From: Termitomyces sp. T153
Taxonomy: Eukaryota; Basidiomycota; Agaricomycetes; Agaricales; Lyophyllaceae
Assembly: GCA_018296165.2 (NCBI GenBank)
Contig: JACKQL020000135.1
Span: 49,797-113,796, forward strand
Length of the DNA stretch: 64,000 bases
Reading direction: 5' to 3'
Below, in pieces: positions 10,778 through 21,327 of this stretch. The position numbers and the translations under genes are program-made. Every line of letters begins with the position of its first letter. Positions within the stretch are counted from its first letter, which is position 1. The notes beneath the pieces were generated by a model. That model did not search any database. It saw nothing but the letters and a program-made list of their open reading frames with translations, and was not told the DNA's origin.

Positions 10778-12440
10778 CATCAAATGACAGATCTTATCTC
10801 CAATGCCATGATCCAAGAGTTCTGGAATGTGGTACCTCCTTACCTCCATACATTTGAGGATGTGTTCTCCAAAGCCTCATTTGACTTGCTTCTAGAGCAC
10901 AAGAGGTGGGACCACACCATCAAACTGCTGCTGGATTCCACACCCTCCAGGTGTAAGGTTTACCCACTCATGCCTAGGGAGCAGGATAAGCTTGATGCAT
11001 TCCTGTAAGAAAACCTGGACTCCAGTTGTATCCACTCTTCCAAGTCTCTGATGGCTTCTCCAGTCTTCTTCATCAAAAAGAAGGATAGTTTGCTCTGACT
11101 GGTCCAGGACTACCAAGTTCTCAACACCATAACAGTGAAGAACTGTTACCCCCTCCCACTCATCTTTGAGCTCATTAACAACCTCCAAGATGCACAATAC
11201 TTCACCAAACTGGATGTTTGGTGGGGTTACAACAATGTGTGCATCTAGGAAGGAGATGAGTGGAAGGCTGCCTTCTGGACCAACCAGGAATTTTTTAAGC
11301 TGCTCATTATGTTCTTCAGACTCACCAATAGCCCTGCCACCTTTTAGACCATGATGAACAACATCTTCTGGAACCTCATAGCAGAGGGCATAGTGTGTGT
11401 ATACCTTGATGACATCCTCATCTATACTAAAATGCTGGAGAAATGCCATTGGATCACTTGCCTTGTCCTGGAATGCCTCTGCCAGCACCAGCTCTACCTC
11501 AAGCCAGAGAAGTGTGAGTTTGAACAGATCCAGATTGAATACCTTAGCCTGATCATCTCACATGGAGCCATAGAGATGGACCTGGTGAAGGTAGCAGGTG
11601 TGGTGGAGTAGCCAGAGCCCAGAAGCAAGAAGGAGGTGCAGGCATACCTTAGTTTTGCAAACTTTTACCAGAGATTCATCCAGAACTTCTTGCACCATGC
11701 CCATCCACTATTTGACCTCATAGGAAAGGATGTTATGTGGAGTTGGGGACCTCCAGAGCAGGTGGCTTTTGACACTCTCAAGCATGCCATGACCTCTGGA
11801 CCTGTCCTCCTCTTCCCAGACAACAACTCTACTTTCCAGGTAGAAGCTGACAGCTCTGACTTTGCTACTGGGGCTGTGCTCTCACAGCAATCTCCAGAGG
11901 ATGAAAAGTGGCATCTGGTGGCCTTTTACTCCAAGAGCCTGAATGCAGTGGAGTGAACCTATGAGATCCATGACAAGGAGATGCTGGCCATCATCTAGTT
12001 GTTTGAGGAGTGGCAGCACTTCCTGGAAGGCATGCACACAAGTTCAAGATCTGGATGGATCACAAGAACCTCAAATACTTCCAGATGGCCAAGAAGCTCA
12101 ATCACCAACAGGCCTGGTGGTCCCTTTACCTCACCAACTTTGACTTCTCTTTGCACCACAAGCCTGGCCAGAGCATGGGGAAACCAGATACCCTGTTCTG
12201 GAGAGTGGACCATAGCATGGAGGAGGGGGATAACAGCAACATTGTGCTCCTCCATCCTGAACTGTTTGCAATCCAAGCCATGGAGGGTCTCTCTGTTGAG
12301 AAAGCAGAAGTGGACATTCTCTAGGACATACAGCAGAGTAATTGGGACAGTCAGCAGGAGGAACTTGTGGCACAAGCAGCTTGGATGCTGAAGTTGGGGC
12401 ATACTACTGGTGCCAAGGCAGTCTGCACAGATGAATGGGC
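10778..12440 (+). pseudogene. pol of B1: reverse transcriptase and RNase H (Ty3/gypsy)
   Basis: Recognisable in order: the pre-RT segment (VPPYLHTFEDVFSKASFD), RT fingers ([12 protein letters not shown]), palm (YFTKLDVWWGYNN), an intact catalytic YLDDILIY at about 11400, the thumb (LKPEKCEFEQ), FANFYQRFIQNF, and RNase H (QVEADSSDFATGAVLSQQ, KSLNAVE). About eight in-frame stops occur; several are TGA or TAG where the other B copy has a sense codon. It breaks off at about 12440, before the integrase core, where an oppositely oriented B element begins. Confidence 0.85.
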
Positions 12441-12446
12441 CCTCCT

Positions 12447-14870
12447 GTGACTTCTTCATCTAGTCCACAAATTTGTTTACTGCCTCATTCTCCAAGGGTT
12501 GGGACTGGGGTTCAAACCTCATGTGTGGATGCTGTCCTGTATCAAGGAAGAATGGGGAGAACTGGATGGAAGCGTAAACATGGTTGTTGTATTGGAACTT
12601 GGCATCAGGGAGGAGTTCATCCCAGCTGTCCTGGCACTTGTTGCAGAAGATGCAGAGGTACTGCTCTAACTCATGGCTTATATGTTTAGTCTGGCCATTG
12701 GACTGTGGGTAATAGGTGGTGGAGGTGTGAAGCTTCATGCCAAGTAGTCAGTAGAGCTCCCTGGTGAAGTTTGCCACAAATTGTGGTCCCTGGTCCAAGA
12801 GATAGGCACTGAAGAGGCTATGGAGCTTCCAGACATTTCTCCAGTACAGGTTTGTGGCACCCATGGTGGAGCAGGTGGTGTGGGTTGGAATGAAGTGTGC
12901 TTGCTTGCCATACAGGTCCACTACTACCATGATTTTGTCATAACTATGAGTGTCAGGGAGCTCTATAATGAAGTTCATGGAGGCAATGCTCCATCATTCT
13001 GTGGGCATGGGCAGTGGGTGTAGCTGTCCATAGAGAAGGTGGCATTGGGTTAAAATTGGTGAGGTAGAGGGACCACCAGGCTTGTTGGCAATTGAGCTTC
13101 TTGACTGTCCAGAAGTATTTGAGGTTCTTATGATTCATCCAGACCTTGAACTTGTGCCATGTGCCTTCCAGGAAGTGTTGCCACTCCTCAAACAACTGGA
13201 TCATGGCCAGCATCTTCTTGTCATGGATCTCATAGTTCTGCTCTACTGTGTTTAGGCTCTTAGAGTAGAAGGCCACCAGATGCCACTTCCCATCCTCTAG
13301 GGATTGTTGTGAAAGAATGGCCCCAGTGGCAAAGTTGGAGCTGTTAGCTTCCAGCTGGAAGGGCTGAGTTATTGTCCAGGGAGTGGAGGATGGGTCCTGA
13401 GGTCATGGTGTGCTTGAGGGTGTCAAAGGCTGTCTGCTCTGGAGGCCCCCAACTCCAAACAACATACTTCCTGGTGAGGTCAAATAGTAGATGGGCATGA
13501 TGCAAGAAGTTCTGGATGAATCTCTGGTAGAAGTTTGCAAAGCCAAGGAATGTCTGCACCTCTTTGTTCTTGGGCTCCAGCCACTCCACTATGCCTGCTA
13601 CCTTTACCAGGTCCATCTTTGTGGCCCCATGTGAGATGATCAGGCCAAGATACTCAATCTAGGTCTGCTTGAACTCACACTTCTCTGGTTTGAGGTAGGG
13701 CTGGTGCTGGTGGAGGTGTTCCAAGATGAGGCAAGTGATCTGACAGTATTCTTCCAGCAGTTTTGTGTAGATGAGGATGTTGTCAAGGTATACATACACT
13801 ATGCTCTCCACAATGAGGTTCTAGAAGATGTCATTCATCATTGTCTGGAAGGTGGTGGGGCTGTTGGTGAGTCCGAAGAACATAACAAGCAGTTCAAACA
13901 ATCCCCAGTTGGTCCAGAAGGTGGCCTTCCATTTGTCTCCTTCCTGGATATGCATGTTGTTGTAGCCCCACTGAATTTCCAGTTTAGTGAAGTATTGTGC
14001 ACCCTGGAGGTTGTCGATGAGCTCAGAGATGAGGGGGAGGGGGTAGCAATTCTTCACCATTATGGTGTTGAGAACTCAATAATCCTGGACCAGTTGGAGT
14101 GAGCCATTCTTCTTAATGAAGAAGACTGGAGAAGCCATTGGAGACTTGGAAGGGCAAATGCAACCAGAGTCTAGGTTCTCTTGCAGGAAGGCATTGAGCT
14201 TGTCTTGCTCCATGGGTGCTAGCAGGTAGACCTTACAGCTCCTTGTAGAGGGCCTCTCTACAAGGAAATGCTAGAGACAGGAGATTCAGAAGGTCCAGAT
14301 TGGCAAAGGGGAGAGGGCTGGCATGACAGGCACAGATGGCCACATGCTTTCAAACTTGAGCCTGGCATTCTTCCCTGTTCTTGGCAGTGCAGGCAGAGCA
14401 CTTCCAAAGGTAATCTACTTTGTGGTTGTGCTCACAGAGCCATGTGAAACCAAGGATCATGTCCTGCCTGCCCAAGCTGGTGATGGCAAAATGGTGCACT
14501 CCAAGTGATTCCAATAATGGAGGACAAGGTAAAATATGGTGCTGATGGTGCCTGCTTTATTGGGTGTTCCATCAATGTTATAGACCAGAATTGGCTTGAG
14601 GAGGGGCTGCCTAGTCAGGCTGTGGCATTTGACAAATGCCAAGTCCAAGAACAGTCCCACTCCTCCACTATCCAAAGGAGCAGTCACTCTGTGGGTTTGC
14701 TGGGTATCTGTTGTCTCTATCTCTACATCAAGGCACAAGGAGTTGGCAGACAGGGTGGAAGCTATTATGTACTGCCAGGGCATTTGGCATGCCTAGGCAG
14801 GGAAGTGCTGGTAGACCCTAGGAGGTGTCAGGGAGCTCAGTTGGGGTCCTGGAGTTGGTATTTGTATGAA
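12447..14870 (-). pseudogene. pol of B2: protease, RT, RNase H and integrase core (Ty3/gypsy)
   Basis: Read backward from about 14,870. The protease region has APLDSGGVGLFLDLA in place of DSGA. RT spans 14,160 to about 13,350 with QWGYNNMHIQEGD and LTNSPTTFQTMMNDIF. RNase H is at 13,276-13,050 (AFYSKSLNTVEQNYEIHDKK). The integrase core is at 13,000-12,450 (IMVVVDLYGKQAHFIPTH, YYPQSNGQTKHISHELEQYL). A deletion near 13,047 joins RNase H directly to the integrase core, removing the zinc-binding HHCC domain. It ends abruptly at about 12,447 against B1. Confidence 0.85.
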
Positions 14871-14877
14871 AAGTAAA

Positions 14878-15772
14878 AGAAAAAGACAATGCAATGGTAA
14901 GTAGAAAAAAAATCCGAATGCCTTAATAATCCTCCAACCCTTTTTTGTGGTAAATTTTAAATAGAAAATTTTAACTTTAAACTCTCTTAAAGCTTTAAGT
15001 ACTTTAAATTCATTTGGATTCCCCCTACGGATCCTCTCTTTTTAATTATTGATGCAGCGGGGACTTGGATTGATTAGGTTATTTATTTATTTAATCTTTC
15101 TAGGATTAGGTGAATTTCTACTTCAGCCTTTCCCCTTTTTGTTATTAGTAGAAGAATGATTCATAATTTTTTAATTTTTTTGTATTAACTTTTATTTATA
15201 TCTATGAATAAAGAAGATTTTTTGAGTATAATTTAGATTAAAGATCATTAATTAAATATTTATTTAGCTAACTTAGCCGGTTATGACTTAAATCATATTT
15301 TACCACTTCTTAAATATTAATCACTGGATTCTCTTGGAATACCAAGAATATGGAAGGGGGAGGAAGAAAATAGGTGTCCGGAAAAATATACAAATCGCTC
15401 TAAAATCTCCATAAATATATATCCCCCTGAATTTATAATAGAGAAAGTTTTATGTTCCTTATTCTTTTGCTGTTACAACTAGTGGCGTAAACCTTATTAA
15501 TCTTTTGCTTACAATTAAATAATGTGGATTCATTTTTTCATTGTAGTAATTCTTTTTTTCATTTTTTTTTTATTTTAAAATTAAAATTTAAGAAAATGAG
15601 AACCTAGAACCTAGAACCTAGAAAAAAAAAAAAATATTAACAACTTCGGGAAGAATAGCTTTAACTACTTCATTAATGAATTTATTTGTATCTTTATTTA
15701 TTTGGTTTGAGTTTGATTTTAATACTACTCAATTTCAATTCCAAAAGTTGGAGGCTTTTTAATGCACTCAAA
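14878..15772 (+). other. AT-rich insert of probable mitochondrial origin (NUMT)
   Basis: About 895 bp, strikingly AT-rich and unlike the flanks, splits one retroelement. Minus-strand gag sequence (ending near 15,772) resumes below 14,878 at the homologous point, judged by alignment with the intact 22,640-22,960 copy (KVSAGNTPPNSHFWIPAWEC against its decayed form). 15,650-15,748 reads as part of mitochondrial NADH dehydrogenase subunit 4. Its CpGs (about eight) are unmutated while the host element has lost nearly all. A mitochondrial plasmid is an alternative source. Confidence 0.65.
15650..15748 (+). pseudogene. nad4: nad4-like fragment (mitochondrial complex I subunit 4)
   Basis: One frame reads SGRIALTTSLMNLFVSLFIW and then FEFDFNTTQFQF. 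The hydrophobic helix followed by the (W)-F-x-FD-x-x-T-x-QFQF pattern is characteristic of the early part of fungal mitochondrial ND4. Only about 33 codons remain, without start or continuation, so it cannot function. The match is from memory of the family pattern; a protein search would decide. Confidence 0.55.
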
Positions 15773-16965
15773 AAAAGAAGGATACAAACACTGGAGAAGA
15801 ACATTAAGGTTCTTCTGTCTCAGAATAAAGGGTGTTAGAAAAGGCAATTTCATTTTCTATTGACAGACATGAGAACCTGTTAGCACCCAGCAATGGAGGC
15901 ATACACCTCATCCATCACTCAACTCAAAATCCTTCTCCAGCTCCAGGGGTGACATGGACATGCTGATCTTCTCCAAGGTTGACTCCAGTGTTGGCTCATC
16001 TAATGATGGAGCTCTGGTGGCATCTTTTGCAGCCAGCAGCTGCAGGAGGAGTTCCTCCTGCTCCACTGTGGAGAGGTAACACACATCCAGACCCAAAGAG
16101 CAGTGTTGTACAAAGTGCCCAGGCTTTTAGCATCTCCAGCACAGTAGTGGTGTGGTGTGAAGCTGTCTAGCTGCATCCACATCTATGGGGATACCTGGTG
16201 GCAGGGATTGTGTTGTGGGGATTGCAGGAGTAGGGGCTGGCATAGAGTGAGCAGGTGTGGGGTGGCAGAAACTGGTGACTGGAGCTTGGCACAGCATGGA
16301 ATGTGGGTGGCAGAGCTCTCTCTGGATCTCCATGAGTTGCCACTAATCCCAGGCCACCTCATACCATGAAGCAATCTTTTCATTGTCCAGGCAGCCCTCT
16401 GCAAGATTGTCAATGTGTTCCACCAGTGCAGGGTGCAGGCCATTCCAGAATGTGAGGCATAACTGAAGGCCATTGGGGTAGGTGGCCTGCTCAATCAAAG
16501 CCCAGAAGGAGTTGATGTACCTGTCTAGTATATGCTTCCCTTGCCCATATTGCTCCCTGTCACATAGCATCAAGGCAGTGGTTTTGACAGGGTCAAACAG
16601 GAAGAAGTTCATATGGAAGTCCTTCTCAAAGGTGGCCCAGTCCAGGAAACTTCCAACACCCCTGGGGCAATGGAAGACTTGTAAGGTATAGGTGGAGGTG
16701 TCCCTACTGAGGTAAATGTAGGTGAGGCAGGATTAGAGAAAACATTCCCTGCCAGAGCAGGCACCATTGTATGCATCTGGTAGCATGGGGCATGGGATCC
16801 ATGGCCATAGGGTCACCAGAGCCCTGAGGATGGGTGCAGATGTGATTGGGGCTGGTTCTGCAGCTGGGAGAGGCATGGGGCTAGGAGTTAGGCATTTGAG
16901 CAGTTCCTGGAGCAATTGGGAGATAAAATCTGTGGTTTGACAAAGGGTGGAGAGTGTGGTGGTCA
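15773..16965 (-). pseudogene. gag of B2 with decayed zinc knuckle
   Basis: Reads backward from 16,965. Features are LPDAYNGACSGRECFL at about 16,750, the Gag core DREQYGQGKHILDRYINSFW at about 16,550, a CCHC-type knuckle reading CWRC...KPGHFVQHC at about 16,140-16,100, and the C-terminal segment YLSTVEQEELLLQLLAAKDA, which matches gag of the B copy at 22,500. The N-terminal third is cut at 16,965 by repeat C, and the gag-protease linker is split by the mitochondrial-like insert. Confidence 0.8.
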
Positions 16966-17618
16966 GGGTAGGGCACTACAAGTGCATGTGTCAGACATTG
17001 TAGCAGAACATGTTTTGTATTATATGCTACATGTCCAGCAGAGTTCTCTGCATTGTAGTGGAAGTTAACAATGTTATGTCTGCAACAGTGCCATTGGAAT
17101 GTTCTAATGTGTCATCATAAACACTCTGAGTGGACATCTTGGACTGCCCTCTCAGTTTGCAGGAGTAGTACATTGTATTGTTGTCAATGGTATTGGCAGA
17201 CAGCTGCTGTCCACTTTCCATTATTATATCACATCTGTTGCAAAAAGTGGTTCTGTTAGCCAGTGTGTGCCATCATATAACTCTTTCTGTTGTCTCTGCT
17301 TTCTGTTGCTATATGACATCCATTGGCAAAAGCAGTTCTGTTAGCCAGCTTTTTAGGCTGCTCTGTTGTTGGTTTTTTTGTCCATCAGCAGATCCCATCA
17401 CAAAAGCATATCCATTACAGATGAGTTCCTGTTCAAAAGCTCTTGGTTTGTCTGTATAGATATCTGTCAAAGTGTAGGCATGGGAAGCCATCACAGATGC
17501 ATTTTTGTAGGGGCAAGGAGCCATCACAGAACTGGCCATCCATTGCAAACCTGGTGGAAATGACCATGCCAATGATTGGGGCACTCTGCAAATGATTCAT
17601 CAAAATATCATTCTTAGT

Positions 17619-17702
17619 ACAGTATCATGGATTAGTGGTACAAAATGCCATCAGGTTATGCTTCTCTCTGTCAGGATGAGCGTTTGACTCCCTGATCTGA
17701 CA
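17619..17702 (+). repeat. tRNA-derived SINE-like module in repeat C1
   Basis: Holds an A-box-like stretch (ATGGATTAGTGGTACAAAATG) and, about 50 bases on, a B-box-like GCGTTTGACTCCC, the spacing of an RNA polymerase III internal promoter. A homologous module is at 43413-43497 (ATGGCTTAGTGG ... GGGTTTGACTCCC). The usual C of the B-box GGTTCGA is T here, as expected from CpG decay. Confidence 0.55.
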
Positions 17703-17927
17703 ATTGACTACTGATTTGGTCTTTCATTTTATTTATTGCATTTTTTCTCCTGTGCTCTAACTATGTCTGCAGACTCATATGCTTAGGCTGAGGGTTTAAA
17801 TCCCTTGCTTGACATTTGTTGTCTATAAATTTGTTTTTCATGGTCCACTCTTTGCTACAACATAACATATGCTTGTAGCTGGCTAATCTTTCCAAGTTTG
17901 TTTCATGATTAACTTGCCTGATATAAC

Positions 17928-18021
17928 AGGCCCTTGTGGTTTAATGGGTTAGATTGTTAGTGCTCTGCCAATGTCTGCAGTCTCATATGCTCAGATTGAG
18001 GGTTTGAATCCCTTGCTTGAC
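17928..18021 (+). repeat. tRNA-derived SINE-like module in repeat C1
   Basis: A-box-like TGGTTTAATGGGTTAGATTG is followed by B-box-like GGGTTTGAATCCC at 18000-18012. The second copy is at 43864-43960. A 5'-truncated relative (CTGAGGGTTTAAATCCCTTG) lies at 17763-17816, so the module has been copied more than once. Confidence 0.6.
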
Positions 18022-18220
18022 ATTTGTTGTCTATAAATTTGTTTTTCATTGTCCACTCTTTGCTACAACATAACATATGCTTGTAGCCAGCTTATCTTTC
18101 CAAAGCACTATACTTTAGTGGTTTGAATTCCTTGCTTGACATTTTGTAGTTGACAAAAGGCTTCTTAGTCATCATTTCAATTGACAATTGTTTGTTCCAG
18201 CAAATGCCTATAATGACATG

Positions 18221-18310
18221 CTATTGTGAGCCACCATGAATCAGTGGTTTGGATTGTTGGTTAAGCCACACTTCATCTGTCAAGCCTAGGGTTTGACTCC
18301 CTCCCTTCAC
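18221..18310 (+). repeat. tRNA-derived SINE-like module in repeat C1
   Basis: A-box-like TGAATCAGTGGTTTGGATTG is followed by B-box-like AGGGTTTGACTCCCT at about 18287-18301. It has the same architecture as the other modules but a different tRNA-like body. It is absent from copy C2. Confidence 0.5.
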
Positions 18311-18462
18311 CTAGCAACTTGCAATCAGTTTTTTTCTGTTTGATTTCCACTATTCCACATAACATTTCAAGGCTTTAAATGTCTTGTAGCTTCAAGTTTT
18401 GTAAATTCTTGTGGGTGCAACACTTTTCCCTGGCGGCCTGGTCCAGTGTATACCTATTTCTG

Positions 18463-18869
18463 CTGCCATGCCCATTTTACCTGGCACCACAGTGTACTCT
18501 CATTTCTCCTATCAGCACTGTGGCTGCAGCATCTTTTTTGCATCTTTTCTCTTCATATTTACAGGAATTCTATCTACATCAATGGCTCCATCCTCCAACT
18601 TCTGCTTCCAAATTTAAGAAGAAACCAGTGTTGCTTATATACTCAAAGTCAAGTGGTGTGTATGGATCCTCTGGAAGGGTTGCTACAACACTTGATGTTG
18701 TGCTTGATGAAGTTGAAGTTTCTGAGAGAACATCAGAAATGTCAGCAAAGTTGGCTGAGGTGAAAGGGCCAATGGGCCTACATCCACCATGATCTCTTGC
18801 TCACTGGAAAGCTTGTTCTGTCAGAAACAATTAGGTCTGCTAGGTAAATGATGCAGATTGACTCACATT
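18463..18869. other. Gap between repeat C1 and transposase remnant; nothing assigned
   Basis: CpG-poor sequence with a plus-strand open stretch of about 60 codons (18600-18790, rich in Ser/Val/Glu) that I do not recognise. No LTR, RNA gene or start context is apparent. Confidence 0.4.
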
Positions 18870-20727
18870 TCTAGTACAGCATCTCAATGTGTCTCTTGTC
18901 CTCATGTGGTGTTACTCTTTCATCATATCTTTTCCACTCCTCCACATCATTCCCCTGAGGAATAGGGGGAGTACCAGATGAACTTTCATCATCTGGTGGA
19001 GTCAAGCAGGCTGGTCCATGCTTGGTGTTCATTGCAAAGTCACTGTCTGACAGATGTGAGTCATGATCTGGAATGAGTAGAGATGGTGCAGAATCACTAT
19101 CCATTGCAGAATGTGGTGATAGTCCTGGTGGAATGATGAGGGGGGGGGGATATTCTCTCCAGCAGATTGGTCTGCTATGCAGATGTACATTATATTTGCC
19201 AGTACATTATCTGCAGATCTGGCAATTGAAGTTCTGTTGTCAGATCCAGCATCTGATACAATGAAAAGGGAAGGAAGACTATCATCCCTCAGAACATTGC
19301 CATTGTCAGATAACACCTCCTTGTCAGACTCATCATCCATCACCATAAACAGAGGAGGAAGCTTGCTGTCATCTGGTTCACTTTCCACTGACAGCCCTGT
19401 CATTGTCAGACTTGTCATTCATTGCCATAAACAGAGGAGGAAGCTGCCATCATCTGGCTCCCCTCCACTGTCTGACCCATTGATTGATGCAATGAAGAGT
19501 GGTGGGAGGTGTTCTTCATCTGATCCACTTTCCTCAGCATGAAACAGAGGTGGAATGTTGTTGAACTGGTATGGCTCAAAAGTCATACCCCTGAGGTCTG
19601 GATCATCAAATGATGGATTCTCAACATCCATCTGTTCCTCATTACTTTGTGCCAGTGGGAAGATGCTCTGCCAAACAAGGGAAACAGGATGGGAAAGTGA
19701 TTGAGACTGTGCTTGTGCTTGAATAGCAAATGATTTCTTTGTAGGGTAATAAATGAGCCCAGGATTCTTCCTACTTTTAAGGAAGAGGTGGTGGAATGGA
19801 TGGCATGGATTGGAAGGATCAATAGCCTTGTCAAGCATTGATGGATTTCACTGGTCACAAGCTGACATTCTTTTGTCCATCTGTTTTGTTGTGCTTTTGC
19901 ATGGAGGTAGTGCACCCAATAGACTGGTGAGATTGGTTATGAATTTGATACCAGAAAATTGAAGAGGAAAGTGGGCCAATGCATTGACAACAAATGAATG
20001 GATATGGTGAATGAACAGAATTGGCAGGTGAATTAAGAATGATATGATGGATATCTGAGCAGAAAGCAACTGACATTTACAGAGAGTTTCAGGGTCATCT
20101 TTCATATCTGGATTAGCTTGCCATATCCAAGAAACCTTTATTCTTGATGATCCAGGAATATTTGGATCGCATATAGCCATGCTTGCTGCAAGATCCACTT
20201 TCTGTAGAATGCAATATTTTTTATTGAATGTGGAATGTATGCCTAATTGCATAAGAGCACTGCAACATTTTCTATAGGCCTTGGCTTTGATAGAAATGGC
20301 TGCCTGAATATTGTTAATTGACACTCTGGCTTGGGTTTTGACACTTGCTTGGAGCAACCTGGACAACATGAGAATACATGAAAGATTTTTCAGCAATGAG
20401 CTCTTGGAGTGCTTGAATATGCCTTTTGATTTGAAGCAAATGCAATTGCCTTTCAATACTGGACAGGTCTGAGTGATCACCAGTAATTGTTGATGGTAAG
20501 GATATTTCAAAGTCTTCTGGTGCAGCAGAATCCAGTTCTAACAGTAGATCTGATCTGGCTAGCAGGTTCACCACTGGATATGGCAATGTTTCATTGTGAT
20601 CTGACATTTCTTCATCAAATGCACTAGGAATCTCATCCACCTCAAGTGGTGTAGTCCTTTGTGAATTGGAAGAATGACCATGCTTGGCTTGGAAAGCAGC
20701 CAGGACATTCAGTTGAACCCTTAACAA
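18870..20727 (-). pseudogene. Transposon ORF C-terminal remnant, KDZ-like tail with acidic repeats
   Basis: Read backward in shifting frames. At 20,420-20,300 it has a helical LLQIKRHIQALQELIAEKSF; near 20,170-20,100 it has DPNIPGSSRIKVSWIWQ; at about 19,915 it has VHYLHAKAQQNRWTKECQLV. This series resembles the C-terminal part of large ORFs of basidiomycete KDZ-type transposons. Downstream (19,620-18,880) it becomes acidic with imperfect repeats of LPPLF(I/M)-x-x-D-x-SD. No DDE core is present. Several stops and shifts make it non-functional. The KDZ attribution is from memory and moderate only. Confidence 0.45.
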
Positions 20728-20769
20728 TTCTCTGTCTGCTTCAACCTTTTGTTGATTATCCTCTCATGC

Positions 20770-21210
20770 TGTCAGGGGATGTCCCACTTGTTTCCCCTTC
20801 TCCTTCTCCAGTTCTTGTCAAATTTCCCCTACTATAGTTTTCCTTCATTCTCCTTCTTTTTCCCTATCTATTGGTCCTAGTTTCAGCCCTCAGGCTGCAC
20901 AGTTCTCTGTCAATAATTCAGACATGTGTGGCCCCTTTGACACTGCCACTAGCTTATGTAACTGCTGACCAATTGCTGACACATCACTTTTGTTTTTTTA
21001 TCTCTGTCATACTGTACAGTTGTTTCTCATGCTTCTGAAGCCTCTGAAGTGTCACACCTGGCCTAGGGAATCCCCAGACTTGTTCTCTTTGGATTCTCCT
21101 TTGCCAGGTGAGTAGTTATCTCAGTAGACACTGTACAGTACTGAATAGACTTTGGATTTCCCTTTGCCAGCTGTGTGATTGAACTACAGCCTCCAGAGGT
21201 TGCCCTTACA
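20770..21210 (+). repeat. LTR of family B, long subtype, forward
   Basis: Starts TGTCAGGGGATGTCCCAC and ends GAGGTTGCCCTTACA (441 bp). It is nearly the inverse of 46389-46830 (442 bp) and shares both ends with the 370-bp B LTRs. The leader GCAGAACAAGTCTC and gag follow directly. Confidence 0.85.
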
Positions 21211-21327
21211 GCAGAACAAGTCTCTAGATTTGGTCTAGGAGCTGCCTTTTCCATTACCTGAGCTTCTACTTGGTTCCTCAAAAGGTCTCTCCCCCACCAG
21301 TGTCTTAGTGCCCCCTGTGCTCATCCT

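Larger units (their letters stand above)
16966..18462 (+). repeat. Repeat C, copy 1 (contains SINE-like modules)
   Basis: The 1.5-kb sequence aligns with 42546-44213. Both begin CAGGGTAGGGCACTACAAG and end GTCCAGTGTATACCTATTTC. Each is built from tRNA-like modules and simple unique spacers; no protein is encoded. It interrupts the N-terminal part of B2 gag. The element class is uncertain: a composite of SINEs is likely, since there are no LTR or transposase signals. Confidence 0.75.

Noticed and set aside
10892..11488. A 198-codon antisense frame inside B1 pol
   Set aside because: It is the mirror of RT codons, has no motif of its own, and has no conserved counterpart pattern beyond what RT conservation forces.
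15600..15630. Triple GAACCTA repeat resembling a telomere-like motif
   Set aside because: There are only three units, inside the AT-rich insert, and the motif is not the usual fungal TTAGGG or its complement.
17930..18012. Functional tRNA genes
   Set aside because: The A and B boxes are recognisable, but no acceptor stem or anticodon arm folds properly and the B box has lost its CpG. They are SINE-like remnants.
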